From NCBI RefSeq assembly GCF_019974135.1, contig NZ_AP025017.1, positions 186,001-250,000 of the forward strand: a stretch of DNA of 64,000 nt, in the 5' to 3' direction. The translations under genes were made by a program, and so were the position numbers. Of the stretch, positions 9,449 through 18,038 are shown in pieces. Within the stretch, counting starts at the first letter, position 1. Every line of letters starts with the position of its first letter. Under the pieces are notes generated by a model. The model did not search any database and was not told the DNA's origin. It worked only from the letters and a program-made list of their open reading frames with translations. The DNA comes from Actinomyces capricornis. GTDB taxonomy: Bacteria; Actinomycetota; Actinomycetes; Actinomycetales; Actinomycetaceae.

Positions 9449-9748
9449 AACAAGGACGGTCACGCCGCAGCATCGTGGCCGGTCACCGGCCTCCCCCAGT
9501 TGCGCGCAGGACGCCCCATCACCGCCGATGAGGCCGCTGACTTCCTGGCGGACAGCGAATGAGCACCCACCTGGTGCTCATCGATCGCCCTGATGGTGCC
9601 CGATCACGAGCATCATGCTGCGGCTGAGTCCTGGATGAGCGCTCTGGAGCAGGAGGGCCTGATCGCCTTCGACCCGGCGCTGGCGGCGCGCCTCCCCGAC
9701 GTCGTCGACCCGGTGGGCGATCCGGTCGGGCGGGGCGGCGCGACCTGA
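9449..9748 (+). pseudogene. Decayed VapBC-like toxin-antitoxin remnant
   Basis: The 390 bases between proS and the acylase hold no intact gene but look like a broken antitoxin-toxin pair. One frame ends at 9562 in AGRPITADEAADFLADSE, an antitoxin-like tail. Its TGA overlaps an ATG (ATGA, 9559-9562) that begins MSTHLVLID, the usual first strand of a PIN toxin, but this frame stops after 22 codons. A +1 shift continues as DHEHHAAAESWMSALEQEGL, the part that normally follows, and stops at 9748, far short of a 130-residue PIN domain. An alternative is a real 51-residue gene starting at ATG 9593. Interpretation is tentative. Confidence 0.35.
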
Positions 9749-9785
9749 GTGCGGGCCGCGCCGCCCCGCCAGCGCCGCACTCAGG
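9731..9785. terminator. Two overlapping hairpins between convergent genes
   Basis: CGGGGCGGCGCG (9731-9742) pairs perfectly with CGCGCCGCCCCG (9757-9768), and CCTGAGTGCGG (9744-9754) pairs perfectly with CCGCACTCAGG (9775-9785). The pairings interlock, so they are either alternatives or a pseudoknot. The acylase stop codon (9781-9783) lies inside the second arm. Position suggests termination from both sides. Confidence 0.6.
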
Positions 9786-12642
9786 CCGGGCGCAGCCTCA
9801 GCGTGTGGAGCGCGGAGGCCTCGATGGCCCGGCGGCTGAAGGGCCAGGGGTGCATCCGTCCCTCGGCCCAGGCCTCGAACTGGTCGTTGACGTGGGGTGA
9901 GAGCGGATGCCCGGAGATCCCCGAGGAGATCACCCACAGCGCGCCGTCGACGTCGGCCATGTCCACGGCCATGCGCATGGAGGCTCCGGCGACCACCTGG
10001 TAGTCCACCCGGCCGTCCTTGACGGTGCTGTCGTACCAGGAGGCGTTGGGGATCTCCCCGGCACCTGAGACCGGGCGCGAGTCGGCATTGAAGAGCCGTT
10101 GCACCAAAGAGGGCACGCCCTCGCCCCCCAGGATCTGGTGCGCCTGCTTCTGCACATGGATCCTGCCCCAGGCCCACGTCGTGTGGTCCAGGCCCATCTG
10201 CGCAGTGAGATCGGCGTCGGCGGCGGCCCAGGCGCGCCGCATGATCGTCTCGGCGTCCTCCACCTCAGGGGTGGCGGTGTCGTCCCACAGGGGACTGCCC
10301 GGATCAGCGACCAGGCTCCCCAGCATCCGGCTATCCGTTGCGTACTGATCCCCCATCTCATCGCCGAGGGCGGCGTGCCCGAGGTGGGAGTACAGCGCCG
10401 CCATGATCGCGGCGCCCCGGGACTCGGTGGACATGTGGGCGCCATCGGCGTACCAGGTGGCGAGGGCCTGCTGGAGCTCCTGCAGCCTGGGCTCGCTCAG
10501 CTCCACGGCCGTCAGGGCCGGGGCCAGCTCATCGGCCTGCGGGGAGTGGTCCAGGAGCATCGCCTGCCCGGCCTGCTCCACCGTGATCGGCCCCTCGGCG
10601 GTCATCTGAGCCAGGGCGTCATAGATCTGCTGCGAGCGGTACCCGGGGGCGTAGTGGCCAAGACCGAGGTACGGGCCGCTGGCCTCAGGGGTCACCGGCT
10701 GGTTGGCAGGCGCGATGATCCCATCGGGCGGGTTGAGCACCGCGGGCATATCCTCAGGCGCGTAGAAGCCCTGCCAGTCGTAGCTGGAGTCCCAGCCCGG
10801 ACGCGGCCAGCGGCCATCGGCGCCCAGGTTCTCCGTCTCATGGGTCATCGTGGCCTGCTGGTCAGCCGGGGCCTTGATGGGACGGATCGGGTACCTCCCG
10901 GAGGCCTGGTAGCCGATGTCGCCGTCGGCAGTGGCGAAGAGGATGTTCTGAGCCGGATCCGCGAGAAGCGCCGCCGCCGCGGCAATGCCCTCGGCGCCGG
11001 TGGAACGGTTGAGCGCGAACCACGCCTCACCCGACCTGTTGGGCATCAGCGCCGTCCACTGGACGGCCACCGAGAAGTCCCCGGTCACCCCGGGCAGCTG
11101 CTCGAAGCTCTCATCAGGTGCGAAGAGTCCCGAGACGATGGGGCCGTGCACGGACTCGCGAACCTCCACCTCGAAGGGCTCACCACCGGCCACCTCGAAG
11201 GACTCGGTGCGGGTGGTGTAGGCCAGGCAGGCCCCATCACGCCGGTAGGTGCCATCCCCGGCATTCTGCTCCACCACCAGATCGCTCGGATCACCACTGA
11301 GATTGGTGAAGGCCCAGGCCAGCTGCGGGTTGCGCCCGATGACGACGCCGGGCATGCCCGCGAAGGAGAAGCCCTCGACGTCGAAGGTGCAGTCCTCATC
11401 GAGGGCCGTGCAGTGCAGCCCCACCTGCGACCACACCGACGGGTAGCTGATCTGCAGGTGCGGGTCGTTGCCGATGATGGGACTGCCCGAGGCCGTGCGG
11501 CTCCCGGAGACGACGAAGGAGTTCGAGCCGATGCCCGGGCCCTGCCCCAGGATCGCCGGAACAGCGTCGAGGGTCCGCCGCGCCTCCTGGAGCGCGCCCG
11601 AGGCCCCGCCCAAGGCGTCCATGGAGGCCGGGGAGACCGGGGATGCGGTGCTCTCCTGCGCGCTGTGCTCGACGGCGGACTCGGCCGCCGATGCAGCCTC
11701 GCCGGGTGCGGAGCCATCGGCGGGCTCGGGGCAGTCGACGACCTCAGCGTCATGCTCGGGCACCGGCAGCGGGTCGGCCACGGGGTAGTCGGAGCGCGGC
11801 CGCAGGTTGCTCGCGCCGTCGTCGAGCAGGATCGGCCGGCGGGCGGCCTCGTCGGGAGCGGGGCTCAACTGCTCGACGGCGGCCGGACTGCCCAGCGTCT
11901 GGAGCATCTGCATGTTCCAGGCCTCGTCCACGTGTGTACTGCTCAGGCCCTGGGACGACAGCATCTTGAACCAGGACAGGGAGTCGACGCCGCTCCACGG
12001 CTCGATATCCCCCACCGGCAGGCTCAGGCCCATGACCGCATACTCATTGGCCACCTGCCAGCGGGCCTTGCCCTCCAGGTAGGCGTTGACCCCATCGGCA
12101 TAGGCCTGGTAGAAGCCGCGGGACTCCTCGGATATGAGCTCCCACTCCTGCTCGGCCACGCGCCGCAGGCCCATGGTGCGCATCGCGATATCCGACTCCT
12201 TGCCCGCCTCGCCGACCATCTCGGAGAGCCTTCCGGCAGTCAGGTGGCGGCTCATATCCATCTGGAAGAAGCGGTCCTGGGCCTGGACATAGCCCTGGGC
12301 GAAGAACAGGTCGTGGTCACTGGAGGCGTAGATGTGAGGCACGCCCCGGCCATCGCGGCTCACGGTGATCTCATCACTGGGGCCGCTCAAGGTGATCGCG
12401 CCGTCGTAGCGCGGCAGTGGGGCCCGGATGACGACGGTCAGCGCCGCCCCGGCCAGGAGGACGAGCACGAGGAGAGCGCACAGCGAGCCGATCAGCCATC
12501 TCCTCATCCTGCGTCGGCGTCTGCGCCTCCTCGTGGGCGCGGCACTCCGAGCGGATGCCTCGGTGGATACCCCAGTGGCCGGCCCGAAGGGCAGCTCTGG
12601 GGACGACTCAGTGGGCATGTCAGTGGGCATATCAGTGGGCAT
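9781..12642 (-). CDS. Penicillin acylase family (Ntn-hydrolase) protein, membrane-anchored
   Basis: 953 residues. An Arg-rich stretch (38-48) precedes one membrane segment (49-72), so the enzyme is likely exported and may stay anchored. The family makes one precursor that cuts itself to expose a catalytic N-terminal Ser; here the candidate is Ser373 in GSNSFVVSG, preceded by an alpha-chain with VPHIYASSDHDLFFAQGYVQAQDRFFQMDM cut into the usual order. Members cleave amides such as beta-lactam side chains or acyl-homoserine lactones; the substrate here cannot be told. The N-terminus carries three MPTD repeats, each with a possible start. Convergent neighbours none; divergent from the sensor kinase. 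Confidence 0.88.
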   Translation of the reverse strand: MPTDMPTDMPTESSPELPFGPATGVSTEASARSAAPTRRRRRRRRMRRWLIGSLCALLVLVLLAGAALTVVIRAPLPRYDGAITLSGPSDEITVSRDGRGVPHIYASSDHDLFFAQGYVQAQDRFFQMDMSRHLTAGRLSEMVGEAGKESDIAMRTMGLRRVAEQEWELISEESRGFYQAYADGVNAYLEGKARWQVANEYAVMGLSLPVGDIEPWSGVDSLSWFKMLSSQGLSSTHVDEAWNMQMLQTLGSPAAVEQLSPAPDEAARRPILLDDGASNLRPRSDYPVADPLPVPEHDAEVVDCPEPADGSAPGEAASAAESAVEHSAQESTASPVSPASMDALGGASGALQEARRTLDAVPAILGQGPGIGSNSFVVSGSRTASGSPIIGNDPHLQISYPSVWSQVGLHCTALDEDCTFDVEGFSFAGMPGVVIGRNPQLAWAFTNLSGDPSDLVVEQNAGDGTYRRDGACLAYTTRTESFEVAGGEPFEVEVRESVHGPIVSGLFAPDESFEQLPGVTGDFSVAVQWTALMPNRSGEAWFALNRSTGAEGIAAAAALLADPAQNILFATADGDIGYQASGRYPIRPIKAPADQQATMTHETENLGADGRWPRPGWDSSYDWQGFYAPEDMPAVLNPPDGIIAPANQPVTPEASGPYLGLGHYAPGYRSQQIYDALAQMTAEGPITVEQAGQAMLLDHSPQADELAPALTAVELSEPRLQELQQALATWYADGAHMSTESRGAAIMAALYSHLGHAALGDEMGDQYATDSRMLGSLVADPGSPLWDDTATPEVEDAETIMRRAWAAADADLTAQMGLDHTTWAWGRIHVQKQAHQILGGEGVPSLVQRLFNADSRPVSGAGEIPNASWYDSTVKDGRVDYQVVAGASMRMAVDMADVDGALWVISSGISGHPLSPHVNDQFEAWAEGRMHPWPFSRRAIEASALHTLRLRPA
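12607..12642 (-). repeat. Three 12-bp repeats at the acylase start
   Basis: Near-identical 12-base units encode MPTD-MPTD-MPTE, so three in-frame ATG codons lie within 24 bases. Gain or loss of a unit would keep the frame and move the start codon relative to the upstream signals. Confidence 0.8.
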
Positions 12643-12753
12643 GGAACCTCCTCAGATCGCCCCGGACGCTAGGCGGCCCCCGATCCGGGCGCACCGGGCA
12701 CCTGGGGGAGGCGCGCTCCCCCAGGTGGCGGATGCGCGCCGGGGGAGGATGGG

Positions 12754-12759
12754 TAGAGT
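12754..12759 (+). promoter_or_regulatory. -10 box of the two-component operon
   Basis: TAGAGT ends eight bases before the GTG at 12768, so the transcript would be leaderless or have a very short leader. A GGGGGAGG word at 12741-12748 is too far away to act as a ribosome site. Confidence 0.45.
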
Positions 12760-12767
12760 TCCGGCGC

Positions 12768-13919
12768 GTGAGCACCCCTGACCTGGCACAACGCATCCAC
12801 TGGCTGCTCTGGGGCGCTTCAGCGGCGGCGACGGCGATCATCACGATCAACATGCCCCTCCTCCTCATCCAGGATCTGCGCAGCCTCAACCACGAGCAGG
12901 GCTGGTGGCAGACCGCCTGGCTGTGGACGCAGATCGCCTCACCAGTGATCGCCCAGCTCCTGCTGCTGCCGGCCCTGGGCGGAGGAGGACTGGTCCGCCC
13001 CACCATCAGCCTGCTCCTCAGCGTGCTGCTGCCGGGCACCGTCCAGGGGCCCACCTGCCTGGCCGCGGCGCTTCTGGGCACCCGCTCCAAGACGCGCTCC
13101 CTGCCCATCGCCCTGGGGGCGCAGGTCGTGGGGACGGCACTGGGGATGGCCATCAGCCCGTTCCCGGAGCACCGGGCCAGCTGGTGGACGACGCTGCCGG
13201 GCCTGGTCTACACCGCCGCCTTCGTGCTGCTGGGCATCCTGCTCACCAGTCACCAGGAGCTCACCGAGGCCCGTGTGGCGCGCGCCCGGTCGCAGGAGCG
13301 GGCCCATATCTCGCGCGAGATGCATGACTCCCTGGCCCAGCGCATCTCCCTGATCTCCCTGCATGCCGCCGCACTGGCCAGCCGGCCCGATCTCGATGCG
13401 CAGCAGGCCGCCCGCACCGCCGGCACGATCCGGGCCATGGCGGCCGAGGCCGGCAGCGAGCTGCGCCAGATCCTCCACGTGCTCCACGACGACGGCTCTG
13501 GCGACGAGGCCGCCGTCGCCTGGGAGGACGTCACCCATGTCATCGACCAGTACCGCGACGCCGGTCTGGAGATCCTGGTCAGTGCCGATCACGGATGGCG
13601 GAGCGCATTCGACGGGGCGGGCACGGCCGTGCGCCACGCACTCCTGCGCATCATCGAGGAGGCGCTGGCCAATGCCCGCCACCATGGCTCGCAGGACTCG
13701 GCGCACCTGGGTCTCCAGGTGGGAGCGACCGCCCTGGCGGTGGAATGCATCAATCCGGTGGCGCGGGCCTCCTTCCCGCAGCCCGGCCACGGCCTGGGCC
13801 TGCCCGGCCTGCACGAGCGGGTGCGGCTCCTAGGAGGACGGCTGAGCACCCATCGAGCCACGGGGCGGTTCATCCTGCGGGCCGAGCTGCCCACAGGCCC
13901 ACAGGGCCGAGGCTGGTGA
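12768..13919 (+). CDS. Sensor histidine kinase, NarL-type partner (HisKA_3)
   Basis: 383 residues from GTG. Four to five hydrophobic segments occupy residues 11-165 with almost no extracellular domain, so the stimulus is probably sensed in or at the membrane. The dimerisation/phosphoacceptor helix contains REMHDSLAQRISLISLH with His186. The ATPase domain has an N-box (IIEEALANARHHG) and a G-box (GHGLGLPGLHERVRLLGGRL). Residues upstream of the chosen GTG would be read through the promoter box and are not supported. The response regulator starts 12 bases after the stop, so the two form an operon. Signal unknown. Confidence 0.9.
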   Translation: MSTPDLAQRIHWLLWGASAAATAIITINMPLLLIQDLRSLNHEQGWWQTAWLWTQIASPVIAQLLLLPALGGGGLVRPTISLLLSVLLPGTVQGPTCLAAALLGTRSKTRSLPIALGAQVVGTALGMAISPFPEHRASWWTTLPGLVYTAAFVLLGILLTSHQELTEARVARARSQERAHISREMHDSLAQRISLISLHAAALASRPDLDAQQAARTAGTIRAMAAEAGSELRQILHVLHDDGSGDEAAVAWEDVTHVIDQYRDAGLEILVSADHGWRSAFDGAGTAVRHALLRIIEEALANARHHGSQDSAHLGLQVGATALAVECINPVARASFPQPGHGLGLPGLHERVRLLGGRLSTHRATGRFILRAELPTGPQGRGW

Positions 13920-13931
13920 AGGAGCTGATCC

Positions 13932-14603
13932 ATGACCGACCCCATGACCGCCTCCATGACCGACCGGGTCCGCGTCGTCATCGCCGATGACCAGGCCCTC
14001 GTCCGCTCCGCCCTGCGCCTGATCCTGGAGGGGGATGCGGACCTGAGCGTCCTGGGCGAGGCGGCCGACGGCCAGGGGGCACTGGACGCGGCTCGCCGCC
14101 TGCGCCCCGACGTCCTCCTGCTGGACCTCCACATGCCCGGCCGCGACGGGGTGTGGGCCTGCCAGCGGATCCGCGAGCTCGCGCCCGAGGTCAGGGTGCT
14201 GGTGCTCACAGCCTTCGACACCGATCGTCTCGTGTCCTCGGCCCTGCGGGCCGGTGCGGTCGGCTTCCTGCTCAAGGACAGCTCCCCGGAGCAGATCCTC
14301 CAGGCGGTGCGCAGCGCCGCCCACGGTCAGCGGCCCTTCTCCCCGGCCGTGCTGGAGCAGCTGGTGACGACCACCGCCATGACGGCGCCGTCGCGCCAGG
14401 CGCCCACCACCCTGACCGGGCGCGAGCGCGAGGTGGCGATCCTGGTGGCGCAGGGGCTGGTCAACAGCGAGATCGCCGAGCAACTGGGCATCGGCCCCGC
14501 AACGGTCAAGACCCATGTCTCGGCACTGCTGGAGAAGTTCGGCGTCAGGAATCGGGTGCAGCTGGCCGTCGTCGTGGCGCAGTGCCGGCTGACGGCGCCC
14601 TGA
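13932..14603 (+). CDS. Response regulator, NarL/FixJ family
   Basis: 223 residues. The receiver domain has the acidic pair DD at 19-20, the phosphoacceptor Asp65 (LLLDLHMPG), and the switch Lys in FLLKDSSPEQIL. The C-terminal LuxR-type helix-turn-helix is TGREREVAILVAQGLVNSEIAEQLG followed by TVKTHVSALLEKFG. It should be phosphorylated by the kinase encoded just upstream and control transcription. Repeated ATG codons at residues 1, 5 and 9 leave the exact start open. Targets are not apparent; the divergent acylase gene is the nearest candidate. Confidence 0.93.
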   Translation: MTDPMTASMTDRVRVVIADDQALVRSALRLILEGDADLSVLGEAADGQGALDAARRLRPDVLLLDLHMPGRDGVWACQRIRELAPEVRVLVLTAFDTDRLVSSALRAGAVGFLLKDSSPEQILQAVRSAAHGQRPFSPAVLEQLVTTTAMTAPSRQAPTTLTGREREVAILVAQGLVNSEIAEQLGIGPATVKTHVSALLEKFGVRNRVQLAVVVAQCRLTAP

Positions 14604-14745
14604 GCAGCGCCCTGAACCGGCCGCTCGCCTGCGCCGATGAGCCGGCAGCGTCCTGAATCGGCTCTCGGCCACTGTCCGCCGCCAGCCGCCGCCGGCCGCC
14701 GTCGGGGCCGCCCAGGCCGCCTTGCGGGCGGGTGAGCAGGGCCGA

Positions 14746-14751
14746 TACCCT
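14746..14751 (+). promoter_or_regulatory. Possible -10 box of the mevalonate operon
   Basis: TACCCT in a 227-base stretch that otherwise holds nothing recognisable. It would give a leader of about 70 bases to the ATG at 14831, with AGGAAG at 14811-14816. Weak evidence. Confidence 0.3.
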
Positions 14752-14830
14752 CAACCGCGATCCCTCCCCCGGCTCAGGGCACTGCCTCTCAGGGCCGTGG
14801 GTCCCAGGCAAGGAAGTCGTGCACGAAGAC

Positions 14831-15811
14831 ATGGACCCCCACTCCGCACCCGGCCGCGAGGGCCACGGCCGCACCTGGGCCAAGGCCATCCTCCTGGGCG
14901 AGCACTCGGTGGTCTACGGGCACCCCGCCATCGCCGTGGCCCTGCACGATCTGCGCATGGAGGCCACCGCCACCCCCATCACCGGCCCCTCGCACCTGGC
15001 GAGCCTGGGCTACAGCGGCCCCCTGGCCTCCAGCCCCCAGGGCTTCGCCTGCGTGGCCCGGGCCTTCGAGGCGGCGCGCGAGTTCGCCGGGCGCATGGAC
15101 CAGTCCTTCGCCATCGCCACGCGCAGCGACTTCCCCCACGAGCGCGGCCTGGGCTCCTCGGCGGCCGCCTCGGGCGCGATCATCCGCGCCGTGCTCGATG
15201 CCTGCGGCCGCAGCGCCAGCGCTGAGGAGCTCTTCGCCCTGACCCAGATGGCCGAGCAGGTGGCCCACGGCAGGCCCTCGGGGCTGGATGCGGCGGCCAC
15301 CTGCGCCCCGGGGCCCATCCGCTTCCAGGGCGGGCGGATGACCCCGCTGAGCCAGCGCATCGAGGGGGCCTGCCTGGTCATCGCCGACTCCGGGGTCCAC
15401 GGCTCGACCCGCCAGGCGGTCGAGGGCCTGCGGGCCCGCTACGAGCAGGATGCCCAGGGCATCGGCGCGCTCATCGGCCGTCTCGGGGAGCTGACGACCA
15501 CGGCGGAGGTGGCCCTCGATGAGGGCGAGGCGCCGGCTCTGGGGGCGGCCATGGACCAGGCCCACGCGATCCTGGCCGAGCTCGAGTTGAGCCTACCGGT
15601 CCTGGACCGGCTCACGGCGGCCGCCCGTGGGGCCGGCGCCCTGGGCGCCAAGCTCACCGGCGGGGGCCTGGGCGGCTGCATCATCGCCCTGGCCGGCGAT
15701 CCGGGCGCGGCGGGCCGCATCGGCTCGGCCCTGCGGCAGGCGGGCGCCGCCACCACATGGACCTATCGGATGCGCACCAGTGAGATCAGGGAGGCCGAGC
15801 GGTGGCAGTAA
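14831..15811 (+). CDS. mvk: Mevalonate kinase
   Basis: 326 residues from ATG 14831; a GTG at 14819 and an ATG at 14732 are alternatives, but the extra residues match no family feature. GHMP kinase: the N-terminal motif KAILLGEHSVVYGHPAIAVAL, the phosphate-binding loop ERGLGSSAAASGAIIRA, the conserved SGLDAAAT segment, and the C-terminal GAKLTGGGLGGCIIAL. It phosphorylates mevalonate to 5-phosphomevalonate in the cytoplasm. First gene of a four-gene operon and overlaps the next gene by 10 bases. HMG-CoA synthase and reductase are not in this window. Confidence 0.94.
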   Translation: MDPHSAPGREGHGRTWAKAILLGEHSVVYGHPAIAVALHDLRMEATATPITGPSHLASLGYSGPLASSPQGFACVARAFEAAREFAGRMDQSFAIATRSDFPHERGLGSSAAASGAIIRAVLDACGRSASAEELFALTQMAEQVAHGRPSGLDAAATCAPGPIRFQGGRMTPLSQRIEGACLVIADSGVHGSTRQAVEGLRARYEQDAQGIGALIGRLGELTTTAEVALDEGEAPALGAAMDQAHAILAELELSLPVLDRLTAAARGAGALGAKLTGGGLGGCIIALAGDPGAAGRIGSALRQAGAATTWTYRMRTSEIREAERWQ

Positions 15812-16905
15812 GTCCCGCGGCGCCGACGGCGACAGCCAGCGCCAACACCAACATCGCCCTCATCAAGTACTGGGGCAAGGCCGATGAATCGCTGACGATC
15901 CCCACCACCTCCAGCCTGTCCCTGACCCTGGGCGGCACCCGGACCACCACCACGGTCTCCTTCGACGGCGGGGACCGGGGCCGCGATGCGGTGACCATCA
16001 ACGGCGCCGCGCCCGGCCAGGGCGCCCTGGGCCGGGTAACCCACTTCCTGGACCTGGTGCGCAGCCGCTCGGGCCTGAGCCGGGCCGCCACGGTGACATC
16101 ATCCTCCACGGTGCCGCTGGCCGCGGGCCTGGCCAGCTCGGCCGCGGGCTTCGCAGCCCTGGCCGCCGCGGCCTCGCGCGCGGCCGGCCTGGAGCTCGAT
16201 GGACGGGCCCTGTCGCGCCTGGCCCGGCGCGGCTCGGGGTCCGCCTCGCGCTCGGTCTTCGGGGGCCTGGTGCTGTGGCGGGCCGGCAGCGACGAGGAGT
16301 CCTCCTACGCCGAGCCCGTCGAGGCCGCCGGCCTGGCCGGTGGCGGGCCCGACGGCGCCACCGGCGGTGATCCGGACCTGGCCATGGTGGTGGTCGTGCT
16401 CAGCGACAGGAGCAAGTCCATCGGCTCCACGCAGGCCATGCGCCACACCATGGCCACCTCCCCGCTCTACCCCTCCTGGGTCCGGGCCAGCGCCCAGGAC
16501 CTGCGCGAGGCCCTGGCCGCGGTGCGCCGCGGTGATGTCCAGGGCCTCGGGGAGGTGGTGGAGGCCAATGCCCTGGGCATGCACGCCACCATGCTGGCCA
16601 GCAGGCCCGCCGTCATGTACTGGATGCCGCGCACCGTGGAGGCGCTCCACACGGTGCGGGCCCTGCGCGAGGAGGGCATGCCCGCCTGGGCCACCATCGA
16701 CGCCGGGGCCAATGTCAAGGTCCTGACCCCGGGAGGAAGCGCCGAGCAGGTCGCCCGGGCCCTGGGCGAGCGCCTGCCCGGGGCGCAGGTCTGCGTCCAC
16801 CGCCCTGGCGCGGGGGTGCGCTTCGAGACGGCGGCTCCATCCTGCGCGGAGGACGCTCCCACCGGCCCCCAGGCCGCCCCACCGGCCGGGCAGGCCGCGC
16901 GGTGA
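15802..16905 (+). CDS. mvaD: Diphosphomevalonate decarboxylase
   Basis: 367 residues, GTG start overlapping the mvk end by ten bases. Diagnostic features are ANTNIALIKYWGKADESL near the N-terminus (family signature with the ATP-interacting Lys and Trp), the loop PLAAGLASSAAGFAALA, and the GSGSASRSVFGG stretch containing the catalytic Ser/Arg region. It converts mevalonate diphosphate to isopentenyl diphosphate with loss of CO2 and use of ATP. The TGA overlaps the GTG of the next gene. The C-terminal 25 residues are Pro/Ala-rich and look unstructured. Confidence 0.95.
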   Translation: MAVSPAAPTATASANTNIALIKYWGKADESLTIPTTSSLSLTLGGTRTTTTVSFDGGDRGRDAVTINGAAPGQGALGRVTHFLDLVRSRSGLSRAATVTSSSTVPLAAGLASSAAGFAALAAAASRAAGLELDGRALSRLARRGSGSASRSVFGGLVLWRAGSDEESSYAEPVEAAGLAGGGPDGATGGDPDLAMVVVVLSDRSKSIGSTQAMRHTMATSPLYPSWVRASAQDLREALAAVRRGDVQGLGEVVEANALGMHATMLASRPAVMYWMPRTVEALHTVRALREEGMPAWATIDAGANVKVLTPGGSAEQVARALGERLPGAQVCVHRPGAGVRFETAAPSCAEDAPTGPQAAPPAGQAAR

Positions 16906-18038
16906 GCCGCCCCGAGGCCCCCTCGGCCTCCGCCAGCGCCCCGGGCAAGCTCTACATCGCGGGCGAGTACGCCGTCGTCGAGCCGGGCCATCAGGCGATA
17001 CTGGTGGCTGTGGACCGCTTCATCACGGTGAGGATCACCGCAGCCCAACAGGTGGGCCGGATCCGCTCGGCCCTCTACGGGGGGCGGGCGCTGACCTGGC
17101 ACCGCCGCCAGGACGGCGCGGCGCAGGTCGATGGGCGGGGCGCGGACTATGTGATCAGCGCGATCCGCGTGGTGGAGGAGCTCGTGCGCGAGCGCGGCGG
17201 CAGGCCGGTCGTCTTCGACCTGGAGGTCGTCAGCGAGCTGGTCGATCACGGCAGCGGGCGCAAGCTCGGCCTGGGCTCCTCCTCGGCGGTGACCGTGGCC
17301 ACTGTCCGGGCCGTGGCCCGCCTCTACGGGCTGGAACTCGATGACATGGAGGTCTACCGCCTGGCGCTGCTGGCCTGTGAGGACGTCGAGCCGATCGGCT
17401 CGGGCGGGGACATCGCCGCCAGCGCCCTCACCGGCTGGGTGGCCTACTCCTCCCCCGACCGCGGCTGGCTGCGCCAGGAGCGCCGGCGCCGCAGCACCGG
17501 CGAGCTGCTGACCACGCCCTGGCCCTGCCTGAGCATCCGCCGGCTGGAGCCCCCGGGCCTGCGCCTGCAAGTGGGCTGGACCGGCACCCCGGCCTCCTCC
17601 CCCCGCCTGGTGGCCGGGGTGCGGGCCAGGGCCGCCCACAGCCCGCACTACGCGGCCTTCCTCGCCGCCAGCCAGGACTGCGTCAGCGCCCTGGTGCGGG
17701 CGGTTGGTAAGGGCGACCATGAGGGGATCGGCGCGCAGATCCACCGCAACCGGGGGCTGCTGGCCGACCTGGGCCGTGCCAGCGGCATCACCATCGAGAC
17801 CCCGGGCCTGCGGCGCCTGGTGGAGATCGCCCAGGATCACGGGGCGGCGGCCAAGAGCTCGGGCGCCGGCGGTGGGGACTGCGGCATCGCCCTGTGCCCG
17901 CCGGGCACCGACACCGGCGCCATGCGCGCGCGCTGGCGTGCCGGGGGCATCGAGCCCCTGGACCTGGCGGTCCACTGCCATGATGGGGGCGGCGGGGGCG
18001 GTCACCCCGGCGACGGCGATCGGAGGGATGCGGCATGA
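16902..18038 (+). CDS. Phosphomevalonate kinase
   Basis: 378 residues, GTG start with GTGA overlap to mvaD. GHMP kinase of the phosphomevalonate type: APGKLYIAGEYAVVEPGHQAI at the N-terminus, GRKLGLGSSSAVTVATVRA as the phosphate loop, and AKSSGAGGGDCGIAL near the C-terminus. It makes mevalonate diphosphate, the step between mvk and mvaD; gene order in the operon does not follow pathway order. The last residues run into a Gly/His-rich tail. ATGA overlap with the isomerase gene implies coupled translation. Identity is secure from sequence and context together. Confidence 0.93.
   Translation: MSRPEAPSASASAPGKLYIAGEYAVVEPGHQAILVAVDRFITVRITAAQQVGRIRSALYGGRALTWHRRQDGAAQVDGRGADYVISAIRVVEELVRERGGRPVVFDLEVVSELVDHGSGRKLGLGSSSAVTVATVRAVARLYGLELDDMEVYRLALLACEDVEPIGSGGDIAASALTGWVAYSSPDRGWLRQERRRRSTGELLTTPWPCLSIRRLEPPGLRLQVGWTGTPASSPRLVAGVRARAAHSPHYAAFLAASQDCVSALVRAVGKGDHEGIGAQIHRNRGLLADLGRASGITIETPGLRRLVEIAQDHGAAAKSSGAGGGDCGIALCPPGTDTGAMRARWRAGGIEPLDLAVHCHDGGGGGGHPGDGDRRDAA

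Noticed and set aside
7544..9562. A 672-codon frame opposite proS
   Set aside because: Antisense to the complete prolyl-tRNA synthetase; only its last 35 codons, outside proS, were considered, as a possible antitoxin remnant.
10099..12672. An 857-codon frame opposite the acylase gene
   Set aside because: Antisense shadow with no conserved motif; the minus frame has the catalytic Ser and membrane segment.
16902..18038. Reading the phosphomevalonate kinase gene as a second mevalonate kinase
   Set aside because: Its N-terminal APGKLYIAGEYAVV and the SGAGGGDCG motif match phosphomevalonate kinase; mvk is already present upstream.
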